This document shows positions 1-9,298 of a stretch of DNA of 33,378 bases, one piece after another; position 1 is the first letter of the stretch; the number at the start of each line of letters is the position of its first letter. The translations under genes and the position numbers were made by a program. This DNA comes from Halomonas sp. (lineage in GTDB: Bacteria; Pseudomonadota; Gammaproteobacteria; Pseudomonadales; Halomonadaceae): contig PUOM01000038.1 in NCBI GenBank assembly GCA_003552795.1, positions 1-33,378 of the forward strand. Direction: 5' to 3'. The notes under the pieces are model-generated. The model saw nothing but the letters and a program-made list of their open reading frames with translations, did not search any database and was not told the origin of the DNA.

Positions 1-1
1 C

Positions 2-652
2 TACAAGGCGGTGACCGTGTCGCTGAAGCGTGCCGGCCAGTCCCCCGGCGACGCCACCTGGGAGCAGATGCATCAGATCGCCGACCTGGCCGAGGCATAC
101 AGTCACGGCGAGCTGCGCGTGACCCACGAGCAGAACCTGGTGCTCTCCGACGTGCCGGTGGATCGCCTCCAGGAGCTCTGGCAGCGTCTCGACGCGCTGG
201 GCCTGGCCAACCCCACCGTGGGCACCCTGGCCGACCTGATCTGCTGCCCCGGCGGCGACTACTGCGGCCTGGCCAACGCCAAGTCGATCCCGGTGGCCCA
301 CGCCATCCAGGAGCGCTTCGACGATCTCGACTACCTCTATGACCTCGGCCCGCTGGAGCTCAATATCTCCGGCTGCATGAATGCCTGCGGCCATCACCAC
401 GTGGGCCAGATCGGCATCCTCGGCGTCGACAAGAAGGGCGAGGAGTGGTACCAGATCTCGCTGGGGGGCGCCCAGGGCAACCAGGCCTCGCTGGGCAAGA
501 TCCTCGGCCCCTCCTTCAGCCGCGAGAAGGTCCCGGAGGTCATCGACACCCTGCTGAAGGTCTACGTCGGCGAGCGCAGCGACGGCGAGACCTTCCTCGA
601 CACCTACCGCCGTATCGGCCTCAAACCCTTCAAGGAGCGGGTCTATGCCTGA
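2..652 (+). CDS. cysI: Nitrite/sulfite reductase, siroheme/4Fe-4S type (3' part, start outside window)
   Basis: The reading frame is open from base 2, so the 5' part lies upstream; 216 codons are visible. The family reduces sulfite to sulfide (or nitrite to ammonia) with six electrons at a coupled siroheme/[4Fe-4S] centre in the cytoplasm. The cluster ligands are visible as CPGGDYC (C-x5-C) and CMNAC (C-x3-C), separated by about 45 residues as expected in the second reductase repeat. Termination is at TGA 650-652, overlapping the DUF934 start by 8 bp, so the two are translationally coupled. The DUF934 partner, frequent beside CysI in pseudomonads and halomonads, favours sulfite over nitrite reduction, but the fragment alone cannot separate them; the gene symbol is therefore tentative. 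Confidence 0.88.
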   Translation, partial: YKAVTVSLKRAGQSPGDATWEQMHQIADLAEAYSHGELRVTHEQNLVLSDVPVDRLQELWQRLDALGLANPTVGTLADLICCPGGDYCGLANAKSIPVAHAIQERFDDLDYLYDLGPLELNISGCMNACGHHHVGQIGILGVDKKGEEWYQISLGGAQGNQASLGKILGPSFSREKVPEVIDTLLKVYVGERSDGETFLDTYRRIGLKPFKERVYA

Positions 653-1193
653 TAAAGCCCCCACCGCACGCCCCGAGTCGCGCCCCTATCTGTTCCGCGG
701 CCGGCCCGCCGCGGACGCCTGGACCCTGGTTCGCGAGGGCGAGGCGCCGGCTGATGCCTCCGCCATCGTGCCCCTCGCCGACTGGCTCGAGGCCGCACCG
801 AGTGCCGCCCTGGCTCCCTGGCTTCCGGCCGACACCGAGCTGACCGATGCCCTGGCCGAGCGCCTCGCCGAGGCACCGCTGATCGCCGTGGACTTTCCGA
901 AGTTCACCGACGGGCGCGGCTACAGCCTGGCGCGGCTGCTGCGCGAGCGCCACGGCTTTGGCGGGGAGATCCGTGCGGTGGGCGACGTGCTGGTGGACCA
1001 GCTCTACTTCATGACCCGCTGCGGGTTCGACGGCCTCTCGCTGCGCGAGGATCAGTGGCTGGAGGATGCCCAGCGCGCCCTGGGCGCCTTCAGCCGCGCC
1101 TACCAGCCGGCCGTGGACCAGCCCGAGCCGCTGTTCCGCCGCCGCGAGCGTGAGTGGGCCCGGGCCCGCGAAGAGGCCCCGGCCTACGCTTGA
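645..1193 (+). CDS. DUF934 family protein (sulfite reductase-associated)
   Basis: A 182-residue cytoplasmic protein starting at ATG 645 inside the end of the reductase gene. The C-terminal half has the DUF934 (COG3749) core, including the DFPKFTDGRGYSLARLLR segment (about residues 83-100) and GDVLVDQLYFMTRCGFD. The family is consistently encoded next to CysI-type reductases in proteobacteria and is thought to support sulfite reduction, but its biochemical role is not established. The 8 bp overlap indicates coupled expression. The first 50 or so residues are variable, Pro/Ala rich and lack an obvious motif. Family assignment is firm; function is inferred from context only. Confidence 0.85.
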   Translation: MPDKAPTARPESRPYLFRGRPAADAWTLVREGEAPADASAIVPLADWLEAAPSAALAPWLPADTELTDALAERLAEAPLIAVDFPKFTDGRGYSLARLLRERHGFGGEIRAVGDVLVDQLYFMTRCGFDGLSLREDQWLEDAQRALGAFSRAYQPAVDQPEPLFRRREREWARAREEAPAYA

Positions 1194-1228
1194 TTAAGGC
1201 GACCCATGCCTGAGCGGGGAGCCACTGA

Positions 1229-1255
1229 GGGGCGCCGGGGATTTCCCGGCGCCCC
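1229..1255. terminator. Candidate bidirectional hairpin terminator
   Basis: Perfect 11-bp inverted repeat (1229-1239 with 1245-1255, arm GGGGCGCCGGG) and a 5-nt loop. It lies between the convergent DUF934 and smr genes. No clear U-tract follows on either strand, so it may act with Rho. Confidence 0.55.
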
Positions 1256-1299
1256 ATCTCATTGCTCTCTCGACGAATGAGGTGAAGCAGAACCTCTAT

Positions 1300-1893
1300 C
1301 TATCCCCGCCGCTTCTGCTGTCGCTCGCGGTTGGCCGCCTTGGCCCGGTCGCTCTTGCGCAGCATTACCCAGGTGGCGCCGAGGCCGCCGTCGGAGGGCT
1401 GAGCGGAGACGAAGGCCTGCACCTCCGGGAACTGGGGCAGCCACTTGGCCAGGTAGGAGCGCAGCACGTTGGGCGGGCTGTCGATGGCCTGGCCGCGGCC
1501 GTGGACAATCAGCACCGAGCGCAGGTCGTGGGCGAAGGCCTCGTGAATGAAGGGCGTCAGCGCCCGGCGGCACTCCTCCAGCGGCCGGCGCAGCAGGTGC
1601 AGACGCGCCTGGTCCGCATAGCCGCCGTGGCGCAGACGGTCCACTACCCCCTGCTGGATGCCATCGCGGCGAAAGGAGAGCGGGTCGAAGGGAGGCACCA
1701 GATCGACGAAGTCGTCGGAGAGAAAGCCGTGCCCCTGCATCTCGGCCTCGGCGCTCTCGCGGCGGGCCAGCTGCGCCTCGCTGGGGCCGCGCCGCCTCTG
1801 GCCGGGATCGGCCCGGTTGGCGCCCCTGGAGAGCGGACGCACGTCGCCCATCAGGGCCTGGAAATCGAGGTCGCTGCGTGCCGACTGGGTCAT
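1300..1893 (-). CDS. smrA: Smr domain protein (SmrA-like DNA endonuclease family)
   Basis: A 197-residue protein. The open frame extends far upstream on the minus strand, but ATG 1893 is chosen because GGGAGG lies just before it and homology begins there (MTQSARSDLDFQALMGDV). The C-terminal Smr domain (about residues 95-185) shows the family motifs LDLH-like LHLLRRPLEE and the IxHGxG loop as VLIVHGRGQ. Smr domains, shared with MutS2, have nicking endonuclease activity; stand-alone versions such as E. coli SmrA/YdaL are about 190 residues, matching here. The C-terminus is very basic (RAKAANRERQQKRRG), consistent with nucleic-acid binding. The target in the cell is unknown. It is divergent from the cyclotransferase-like gene across a 132-bp spacer. 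Confidence 0.85.
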   Translation of the reverse strand: MTQSARSDLDFQALMGDVRPLSRGANRADPGQRRRGPSEAQLARRESAEAEMQGHGFLSDDFVDLVPPFDPLSFRRDGIQQGVVDRLRHGGYADQARLHLLRRPLEECRRALTPFIHEAFAHDLRSVLIVHGRGQAIDSPPNVLRSYLAKWLPQFPEVQAFVSAQPSDGGLGATWVMLRKSDRAKAANRERQQKRRG

Positions 1894-2025
1894 GGGACAC
1901 CTCCCGATCATCAAGGGAAACCTCATCCTAGCAGAGCCCCAGGCCCGGGATAAGTCGTCCTGTTCGCCTCGGCAGGCGGCAGCGCGCATGGCAGGATGGG
2001 CCTGTCCACGCCCGACGGAGCCCCC

Positions 2026-2469
2026 ATGCGACGCCTTCACCTGCTGCTTGTCACCCTGATCGGCCTGCCCCTGGCAGTCGCCGGCTGGCTCTGGCTCACC
2101 ATGCTCAGCCCCTTCACCTATGATCGGCCCGATCATCTCCCCGAGATCGATGAAGGCCCCCACGAGGTCTTCGTCTACGGCACTCTGCGTTCGGGACTGG
2201 TGCGCTGGGTGGTCACCGGTCGCGCCGGGGAGTCGCGACCGGCCACGCTGGAAGACTTCCGGCGCAGCGCTCTCGATCTGGAGGAGGCCCCCGGCGAACG
2301 CGTGCAGGGCGAAGTGATCACGGTGAGCGCCGAGGAGCTGGCCCGGCTCGATCGCTACGAACGCCTGGGCATCCGCTACGAACGGGTGCGCCTCACCCTG
2401 GCCGATGGCAGCGAGGCCTGGGTCTATCGGCGCTTGCCCGAGGAGGCGCTGGAGGAGGCCCGGTTGTGA
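2026..2469 (+). CDS. Membrane-anchored gamma-glutamylcyclotransferase (AIG2/GGCT)-like protein
   Basis: A 147-residue protein. ATG 2026 is preferred over an in-frame ATG at 1996 because GGAG is placed correctly in front of it and the protein then begins directly with a basic N-terminus and hydrophobic segment. Residues 4-27 form one membrane segment (LHLLLVTLIGLPLAVAGWLW), followed by a short linker and a GGCT fold from about residue 46, with the substrate loop VFVYGTLRSG and the usual catalytic Glu region LDRYERLGIRYERV. The family cyclises gamma-glutamyl amines to 5-oxoproline. The usual forms are soluble; the anchor would place the domain on the periplasmic face if it acts as an uncleaved signal. 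Substrate unknown. Confidence 0.78.
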   Translation: MRRLHLLLVTLIGLPLAVAGWLWLTMLSPFTYDRPDHLPEIDEGPHEVFVYGTLRSGLVRWVVTGRAGESRPATLEDFRRSALDLEEAPGERVQGEVITVSAEELARLDRYERLGIRYERVRLTLADGSEAWVYRRLPEEALEEARL

Positions 2470-2493
2470 GCAGGCCATACCGCCTTCTACAAT
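2464..2493 (+). promoter_or_regulatory. Candidate sigma70 promoter for arsC-wrbA-DUF2069
   Basis: TTGTGA (2464-2469) and TACAAT (2488-2493) are separated by 18 bp in the 78-bp gap before the arsC-like gene. The -10 matches five of six consensus bases, the -35 four of six. Confidence 0.4.
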
Positions 2494-2547
2494 AGCCCTT
2501 CTCAAGCTGTCGGCCCGGCGCCTAACCGTCCTCGAACAGGAGTGTCT

Positions 2548-3952
<1,405 letters not shown>

Positions 3953-3969
3953 ACGAAGCCGGCCACCGC

Positions 3970-6540
3970 TCAGACGACGGCACCGGTCAGAACGTCGGGG
4001 AGCCGATACAGGGCTGACAGCGGCATGGGGCGGGCAAACAGGTAGCCCTGCAGCAGGTCACAGTGGCGCCGCGCCATGTCCTGCTGCTCCGCCCGGGTCT
4101 CGACGCCTTCGGCGACCACGGTCATGTCCATGCGGTGGGCCATGGTGATCACCCCCTGGACGATGGCCGCCGTGCGTCGGTCGCAGGGCGCCTTCTGCAC
4201 GAAGCTGCGATCGAGCTTGAGCTTGTGGGTGGGCAGGTCGCGCAGATAGCCGAGGCTCGAGAATCCCGTGCCGAAGTCGTCGAGGGCGACCCTCACCCCC
4301 ATCGCCTTGAGGGTCTCCATCAGCTCGATCACCGGCTCGGCGCCATCCAGCAGGACACTTTCGGTGACCTCCAGCTCCAGCAGCTCGGGCGGCAGGCCGG
4401 AGGTTGCCAGGGCGTGCCGCACCTCCTCGAGAAACCCGTCGCGACAGAACTGCAGCGACGAGATGTTCACCGCGACCGGCAGCATGCGCCCGGAGTGGGT
4501 ACACATCTCGGCGATGTCCTGGCAGGCCTGATGCAGCACCCGGCGCCCCAGCGGAATGATCTGCCCGGTGCTCTCCGCCAGGGGGATGAAGTCGCCGGGG
4601 GAAATCATCCCCCGGACCGGGTGGCGCCAGCGCACCAGCGCCTCGACGCTGCGCATGCGGCTGTCGTGAGCATCGACCAGAGGCTGATAGTGCACCTCGA
4701 ACTGGTTGTCGCTCAGTGCCGTGTGCAGCTCCTGGCGCATCAGCACGCTGTGTCGCGAACTCTCGGTCCGACGCCCCCGATACCACTGCCAGGTGTTGCG
4801 ACCCTGCCGCTTGGCCTGCTCCACGGCCAGGCTGGCCTGCTGGATCAGCTCGTGGGCGTGAGCCAGCGGCTGGTCGTTGGAGGCAATGCCGATGCTGACG
4901 CTGAGCTGAATCAGCTGATCATCCACCCCGATAGGCTGAGCCAGGGCCTCGAGAATGCGCTCGGCCAGCCGGATCACCCGCGTGCGGTCACCGTCCACCA
5001 GCAGCACACCGAACTCATCGCTCACCAGGCGTGCGACGACATCATCCGGGCTCAACAGCGTCTCCAGCCGCCTCGCAACGCTGTCCAGCACCTGATTGCC
5101 GGCCTGATGCCCGAGGCCGTCATTGATGGTCTTGAAACCGTCCAGGTTCAGGTAGAGCACCGCCAGCCGCTCCTGCTCGCGCAGGCTGCGCTGACAGGCC
5201 GTGTCGAGAAGGCGCGTGAAGGTCGCACGGTTGGGAAGCCCGGTCAGCAGATCATGCGTCGCCTGGTGGGCCAGACGCGCTTCCTGCTGCTTCTGCTCGG
5301 TGACATCCTGCTGAATTCCGATGAAATGGGTGCAGACACCGCCATCGTCGACGACCGGACTGATCACCAGGTAGTTCCAGAATGGCGTGCCGTCCTTGCG
5401 ATAGTTGAGCAGCGTGACGCTGACGTCGCGCCGCTCTCGGATACCCGCGCGCACCTCGGCAACGGCTGCCGGGTCGGTGTCCGGCCCCTGCAGAAAGCGG
5501 CAGTTCCTGCCCATCACCTCCTGCTGCGCATAGCCGGTGATGGCCAAGAAAGCCGGATTGGTGAACACGATGGGCATATCGGGCGCCAACGCGTCCACCA
5601 TCAGCATACCGCTGGGGCTGGCATCGACGCCGCGGCTGAGCAGCCGCAGTTTATCCGTCTGTCGGTTGCGTTCGGTGACGTCACGGCAGATGCCATAGAC
5701 GCCGACGATCTCGCCGTCCAGCGTCACCGGAAAGTTGGTGATCTCCAGCTGATAGGCGTGGCCGCGTACCTGAACGCCACGTGCCTCATAGGTCACCGCC
5801 TCGCCGCGGCGTGCGGCATTGAAGCCTGACAGGGTCCTCTCGTGGGAGTCCGGCTCGATGAACTCATTGAAGTGCCGACCGATCAGGCTGCTCTCCGGCC
5901 GCCCGGCGATCCGCTCCAGGGCGGCATTGCAGCGCAGGAAACGCCCCTCCAGGTCGAACGCGTAGACGCCGTCGGGATGGTTGACGAACAGGGAATGGTG
6001 CCACTCGGAGAGCTCACGGTGTCGGCGATCATCGCGATCACGCAAGAGGGCCAGCGAGATCAGCGCGGCGGCCTGGCACAGGCGTCGCCTGCCACCCGGG
6101 GTGGGAACACGGGGTACCCGATAGTAGGTGCCGAAGGTGCCCAGCAGCTCGCCGTCCGGGCTGAGCACGGGGCTCGACCAGCAGGCGCGCAGGCCCTCGG
6201 CCAGGGCGGCGTCACGGAAGGAGGCCCAGCGAGGATCCCGGGCGATGTCCTCGGTGACCGCCAGGCTGCGGCCGTGAGCGGCGCTGCCGAAGGAGGCGCT
6301 GTCCGGCCCGACCGGAACGCGCTGGAGCCTCGCCGTGAAGCGCGTCGAGAAGCGCTCGCTGGGCAGCAGGCTCAGGGTGTCGTCGCCGGGGTCGTAGCGC
6401 ATGAAGGCCACGATGGCATCGGGCAGCAGCTGCCCGACCCAGCAGGCGATGGCCTCCAGGGTCTGAGGCAAGGGGGCGCGCCGAGCGATCCGTTCGTGGA
6501 TACCCTGCTGGGCCTCCAGTAGAGGAAATTCATCGTTCAT
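3970..6540 (-). CDS. GAF-PAS-LOV-GGDEF-EAL protein, likely blue-light-responsive c-di-GMP phosphodiesterase
   Basis: An 856-residue soluble sensor. ATG 6540 is chosen because AAGGA precedes it by 7-8 nt. Domains: GAF (about 10-165), PAS (175-290), a second PAS that is a LOV domain (305-415), GGDEF (425-590) and EAL (600-850). The LOV motif GRNCRFLQ carries the photoactive Cys347; flavin contacts N379, N389 and Q410 are present. The GGDEF signature is VSDEF (506-510) and the inhibitory-site Arg is missing, so cyclase activity is unlikely. EAL residues look complete: EAL 633-635, VNIS, ELEVTES, DDFGTGFSS, KLDRSF, AEGVET and QGYLFARP. Expected activity is c-di-GMP hydrolysis to pGpG, tuned by light/redox and a GAF ligand. 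It stands alone, divergent from cytochrome c'. Confidence 0.9.
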   Translation of the reverse strand: MNDEFPLLEAQQGIHERIARRAPLPQTLEAIACWVGQLLPDAIVAFMRYDPGDDTLSLLPSERFSTRFTARLQRVPVGPDSASFGSAAHGRSLAVTEDIARDPRWASFRDAALAEGLRACWSSPVLSPDGELLGTFGTYYRVPRVPTPGGRRRLCQAAALISLALLRDRDDRRHRELSEWHHSLFVNHPDGVYAFDLEGRFLRCNAALERIAGRPESSLIGRHFNEFIEPDSHERTLSGFNAARRGEAVTYEARGVQVRGHAYQLEITNFPVTLDGEIVGVYGICRDVTERNRQTDKLRLLSRGVDASPSGMLMVDALAPDMPIVFTNPAFLAITGYAQQEVMGRNCRFLQGPDTDPAAVAEVRAGIRERRDVSVTLLNYRKDGTPFWNYLVISPVVDDGGVCTHFIGIQQDVTEQKQQEARLAHQATHDLLTGLPNRATFTRLLDTACQRSLREQERLAVLYLNLDGFKTINDGLGHQAGNQVLDSVARRLETLLSPDDVVARLVSDEFGVLLVDGDRTRVIRLAERILEALAQPIGVDDQLIQLSVSIGIASNDQPLAHAHELIQQASLAVEQAKRQGRNTWQWYRGRRTESSRHSVLMRQELHTALSDNQFEVHYQPLVDAHDSRMRSVEALVRWRHPVRGMISPGDFIPLAESTGQIIPLGRRVLHQACQDIAEMCTHSGRMLPVAVNISSLQFCRDGFLEEVRHALATSGLPPELLELEVTESVLLDGAEPVIELMETLKAMGVRVALDDFGTGFSSLGYLRDLPTHKLKLDRSFVQKAPCDRRTAAIVQGVITMAHRMDMTVVAEGVETRAEQQDMARRHCDLLQGYLFARPMPLSALYRLPDVLTGAVV

Positions 6541-6709
6541 CTGTCGTCCTTGGGGGATGAAACCGGTCGTCCTGCAGCATGAGTGGGGTGGCCATTCATC
6601 AGTCGAATAATGGCCCCTTAGGACACTCTCGACAAACGGAATCCTGCTCGGAACGCTCCGGAAGCAGCGCGCCAGTTGGGGAAGCCTTTTTTTGCTACGC
6701 TTGAGAGGC

Positions 6710-6723
6710 TTGACATGAATCAA
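6710..6723. promoter_or_regulatory. Candidate FNR/ANR-type box
   Basis: TTGACATGAATCAA matches the FNR/ANR consensus (TTGAT-N4-ATCAA) at nine of ten defined bases. It lies 35 bp before the cytochrome c' start. That is too close for usual -41.5 activation, so it may repress, act on the divergent gene, or be a -35 look-alike (TTGACA). Confidence 0.35.
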
Positions 6724-6758
6724 GCCGACAACTGACAAGCCAACGAAAGGAGCTCGTG

Positions 6759-7235
6759 ATGACCGTGACTTTCCGCCCCCTGCTCGCCAGCCTCGGCCTC
6801 TCCGCCGCGCTGCTCGCCTCCGCCTCCGCCCAGGCACTGGAGGTCGACAAGGCAATCGAGTATCGCCAGGACGCTCTGCGCGTGATGGCCTTCCAGACCG
6901 GCCCGCTGGGTGACATGGTCCAGGGTGATATCGACTACGATGCCGAGGCGTTCGCGCTGCGTGCCAACAACCTCGCGTCACTGGCCCACCTGCCCTGGGA
7001 GGCCTTCGTCGAAGGCTCTCTGCAGGGGGATGACCACGGCATCGAGACCGACGCGATGGCCGCCATCGCCGACGACATGGACGACTTCAACGCCCGTGCC
7101 GAGACCCTGGTCGAGGAGACTGCCACCCTGGCACAGATGGCCAATGACGGCGAAGAATTCAATGCCCTGCGTCGTCAGATGGGCAGCGTGGTCAACACCT
7201 GCCGCGGCTGCCACGACAACTATCGCGACAACTGA
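6759..7235 (+). CDS. Cytochrome c' (periplasmic c-type cytochrome)
   Basis: A 158-residue exported protein. ATG 6759 is preferred over GTG 6756, since AAAGGAG lies 6 nt upstream. Residues 1-26 form a signal peptide ending ASAQA. The mature part is a helical bundle with a single heme motif CRGCH close to the C-terminus (C148, C151, H152), the hallmark of cytochrome c'. These high-spin proteins bind NO and CO and protect against nitrosative stress in the periplasm. It faces a b561-type cytochrome that could reduce it, a pairing seen in many proteobacteria. An FNR-like site upstream would fit low-oxygen control but its position is unusual. Confidence 0.9.
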   Translation: MTVTFRPLLASLGLSAALLASASAQALEVDKAIEYRQDALRVMAFQTGPLGDMVQGDIDYDAEAFALRANNLASLAHLPWEAFVEGSLQGDDHGIETDAMAAIADDMDDFNARAETLVEETATLAQMANDGEEFNALRRQMGSVVNTCRGCHDNYRDN

Positions 7236-7293
7236 GCGTGCCCGCTGCAGCATCGCGATAGCGCGCGGTCGTCGGCCGGCGCCATGACCAATC

Positions 7294-7314
7294 GGGGCGG
7301 CCAGAAGCCGCCCC
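7294..7314. terminator. Candidate bidirectional hairpin terminator
   Basis: 8-bp perfect stem GGGGCGGC/GCCGCCCC with a 5-nt loop between the convergent cytochrome c' and cytochrome b genes. No U-tract is visible. Confidence 0.5.
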
Positions 7315-7331
7315 GCTGGTTGCCGCATGTT

Positions 7332-8015
7332 CTAGGCGTTCCAGAGCCACATCACCGGCAGCGCCGCGATGACGATCACCACCAGTGCCAGCCAGGGGCT
7401 GGCGGTAGGCCGGGACAGCCCCCCGGCTGGCTCATCCTCCGGCGCCCCCTCCAGCGGCTTGCGGCCGGTAAACATGGCGCCTACCAGGCGCTCCCCCTTC
7501 AGGCGATGGACCAGCAGCGCCACCAGGTGAGCCGCGATCAGCCCGATCAGCAGGTTGGCATTGAGATGGTGCAGCCCCGCCAGGGTGCGAGCGGTACTTC
7601 GCTCCACCAGGCCATGCAGGGGCGCATCGAAGAAGATATCGTCGCTCAGGAAGAGGCCGCTGACGGCCTGGAACGTCAGCGACAGCAGCATCACCACCAC
7701 CATGATGCCCCCCAGAGGGTTGTGGCCAGCAAAGACGGGGGGGCGCCCGCCGATCAGGCGTCTGGCGTAGGTCAACATGCGAGCCGGAGAATAGAGGAAG
7801 CCGCTGAAGCGGGCGTGATGACTGCCGACAAGCCCCCAAAGCCAGCGGAACAGCAGCAGGCCGACCAGCACGTAGCCAGCCCGCGCGTGAATATCGATGG
7901 GGAAGACGAAGGGCGCCCCGTCGGTCTTCATGGTGTAGAACGCCAGCGCCACGCACCCGACTAGCCCCCAGTGAAAGAGTCTCACCGGAATATCCCAGAC
8001 CTTCAGTCGTGTCAT
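7332..8015 (-). CDS. Cytochrome b561-type diheme membrane protein
   Basis: A 227-residue integral membrane protein; ATG 8015 follows AAGGAGG. It has the bacterial cytochrome b561/b6 pattern: an N-terminal VWDIPVRLFHWGLV with a heme His in the first helix, IHARAGYVLVGLLLFRWLWG in the second, a third helix after NPLGGIMVVVMLLSL, HHLNANLLIGLIAAHLVALLVH with two or more His in the fourth, and a final C-terminal helix (LALVVIVIAALPVMWLW). Such proteins pass electrons from the quinone pool to periplasmic acceptors. The convergent cytochrome c' is the plausible partner; this is inference from adjacency. Confidence 0.88.
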   Translation of the reverse strand: MTRLKVWDIPVRLFHWGLVGCVALAFYTMKTDGAPFVFPIDIHARAGYVLVGLLLFRWLWGLVGSHHARFSGFLYSPARMLTYARRLIGGRPPVFAGHNPLGGIMVVVMLLSLTFQAVSGLFLSDDIFFDAPLHGLVERSTARTLAGLHHLNANLLIGLIAAHLVALLVHRLKGERLVGAMFTGRKPLEGAPEDEPAGGLSRPTASPWLALVVIVIAALPVMWLWNA

Positions 8016-8139
8016 CTTGCCTCCTTGCTGATTACAGATGGTTCATCTGGCATTAAGCTGCCATTTCCGACGATTTGCCTTATCATTACCGGTCCTATGG
8101 AGAACGCCCACCGAGTGGGACATTGAAGGAGTCTACCGC

Positions 8140-8844
8140 TTGTCTTCCGCGAACGCCTGGCGTGAGGCCACCACTCTGACCCTGCCGGTGATGTTCGGCT
8201 ACCTGCCCCTGGGAGCCGCCTTCGGCATCCTGGCCGTCGAGGTGGGAATGCCCATCTGGGCCGCGCTGCTCATGTCGCTGCTCATCTATGCCGGCGCCGG
8301 CCAGTTCCTGGCCGTGGCGCTGCTGGCCGCCGGGGCAGGCCTCGTCGAGGTGGCGGTGGCAACCCTGATGCTCAATTCTCGCCACCTCTTCTACGGGCTC
8401 TCGCTGCTCAAGCGCTTCAAGGGCGCCGGCTGGCGCAAGCCCTACCTGATCTTCTCGCTCACCGATGAGACCTACTCGCTGCTCACCACCCTGCCGCCGG
8501 AGCGTGCCCGGGACCACGCCCTGGCCCTGCGCCTCGGCCTGCTCAATCAGGCCTGGTGGGTGATCGGCTCCCTGGCCGGTGCACTGATCGGCACCGCCCT
8601 GACGTTCGACAGCCGCGGCATCGAGTTCGCCCTCACGGCCCTGTTCATCGTGCTCACCCTTGAGCAGGCCCGTCGGCTGCGCCAGGCCCTGCCCTTCGTG
8701 ATCGCTCTGGCGACAGGCGTCGCTGCCCTCCTCCTGCTGCCCGATCGCCATCTGCTGCTCGGCGCCATCGCGGCAGCCAGCCTGGTGCTGCTCGTCCACT
8801 ACCGCTTCCAGGCACCGGCCCGATCCGGGGAGGGCCACTCATGA
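8140..8844 (+). CDS. azlC: AzlC family branched-chain amino acid exporter, large subunit
   Basis: A 234-residue membrane protein. The frame is open back to 8038, but TTG 8140 is preferred: GAAGGAG (8125-8131) lies 8 nt before it and the family's conserved N-terminus (REATTLTLPVMFGYLPLGAAFG) begins soon after. Characteristic features include AGAGQFLAVALLAAGAG and LNSRHLFYGLSL, and several transmembrane helices. With AzlD it forms a two-component exporter of branched-chain or related amino acids (E. coli YgaZH exports valine). It overlaps azlD by 4 bp (ATGA). No Lrp-type regulator adjoins. The TTG start is inferred and would be checked by comparing homologues. Confidence 0.87.
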   Translation: MSSANAWREATTLTLPVMFGYLPLGAAFGILAVEVGMPIWAALLMSLLIYAGAGQFLAVALLAAGAGLVEVAVATLMLNSRHLFYGLSLLKRFKGAGWRKPYLIFSLTDETYSLLTTLPPERARDHALALRLGLLNQAWWVIGSLAGALIGTALTFDSRGIEFALTALFIVLTLEQARRLRQALPFVIALATGVAALLLLPDRHLLLGAIAAASLVLLVHYRFQAPARSGEGHS

Positions 8845-9188
8845 GCGATACGCATCTGGTGGTGTTTATCGCCACCTGCGCCCTGGCCACCTTCGCCACT
8901 CGGGTGACTCCCTTCGTGGCGCTGGCCCGTCAGGCCGAACATCCGCTGATTCTCCACCTGGGGCGCTACCTGCCCCCCGCAGTGATGATGATTCTGGTGA
9001 TCTATGCGCTGCGCGACTTCCGCCCCCTGGCGGAGGGGCAGCTCAACGCGGGCGCCACCGGCTGGCCGATGATCCTGGCCTCCCTGGCGGTGGTGGTACT
9101 GCACCTCTGGCGGCGCAATGCCCTGCTCTCCATCATCGGCGGCACCGCGGCCTACATGACCATGGTGCAGCTGGGCTGGACGCCGTGA
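8841..9188 (+). CDS. azlD: AzlD family branched-chain amino acid exporter, small subunit
   Basis: A 115-residue membrane protein starting in the ATGA overlap with azlC. It has the AzlD pattern: an N-terminal helix ending in FATRVTPFVAL, the loop HLGRYLPPAVMMILVIYALRD, and a C-terminal helix with RRNALLSIIGGTAAYMTM. Four helices fit the topology. It partners AzlC in amino-acid export. A 110-bp gap follows before pdxH, in which I see no clear terminator hairpin. Confidence 0.88.
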   Translation: MSDTHLVVFIATCALATFATRVTPFVALARQAEHPLILHLGRYLPPAVMMILVIYALRDFRPLAEGQLNAGATGWPMILASLAVVVLHLWRRNALLSIIGGTAAYMTMVQLGWTP

Positions 9189-9298
9189 GCACCGGAAGGA
9201 ATAAGCTTAAGGTGACAAATCGCCCCGCCCGGCGCAATGGAGTGTTGAGCTGGCGGCGCTGAGAGGCGACCATAAAAAGAAATTTCGAGGAGATTTCC

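Noticed and set aside
4063-6522. Plus-strand open frames (588 and 226 codons) opposite the LOV-EAL gene
   Set aside because: Antisense shadows with His/Gln/Ala-rich composition and no domain.
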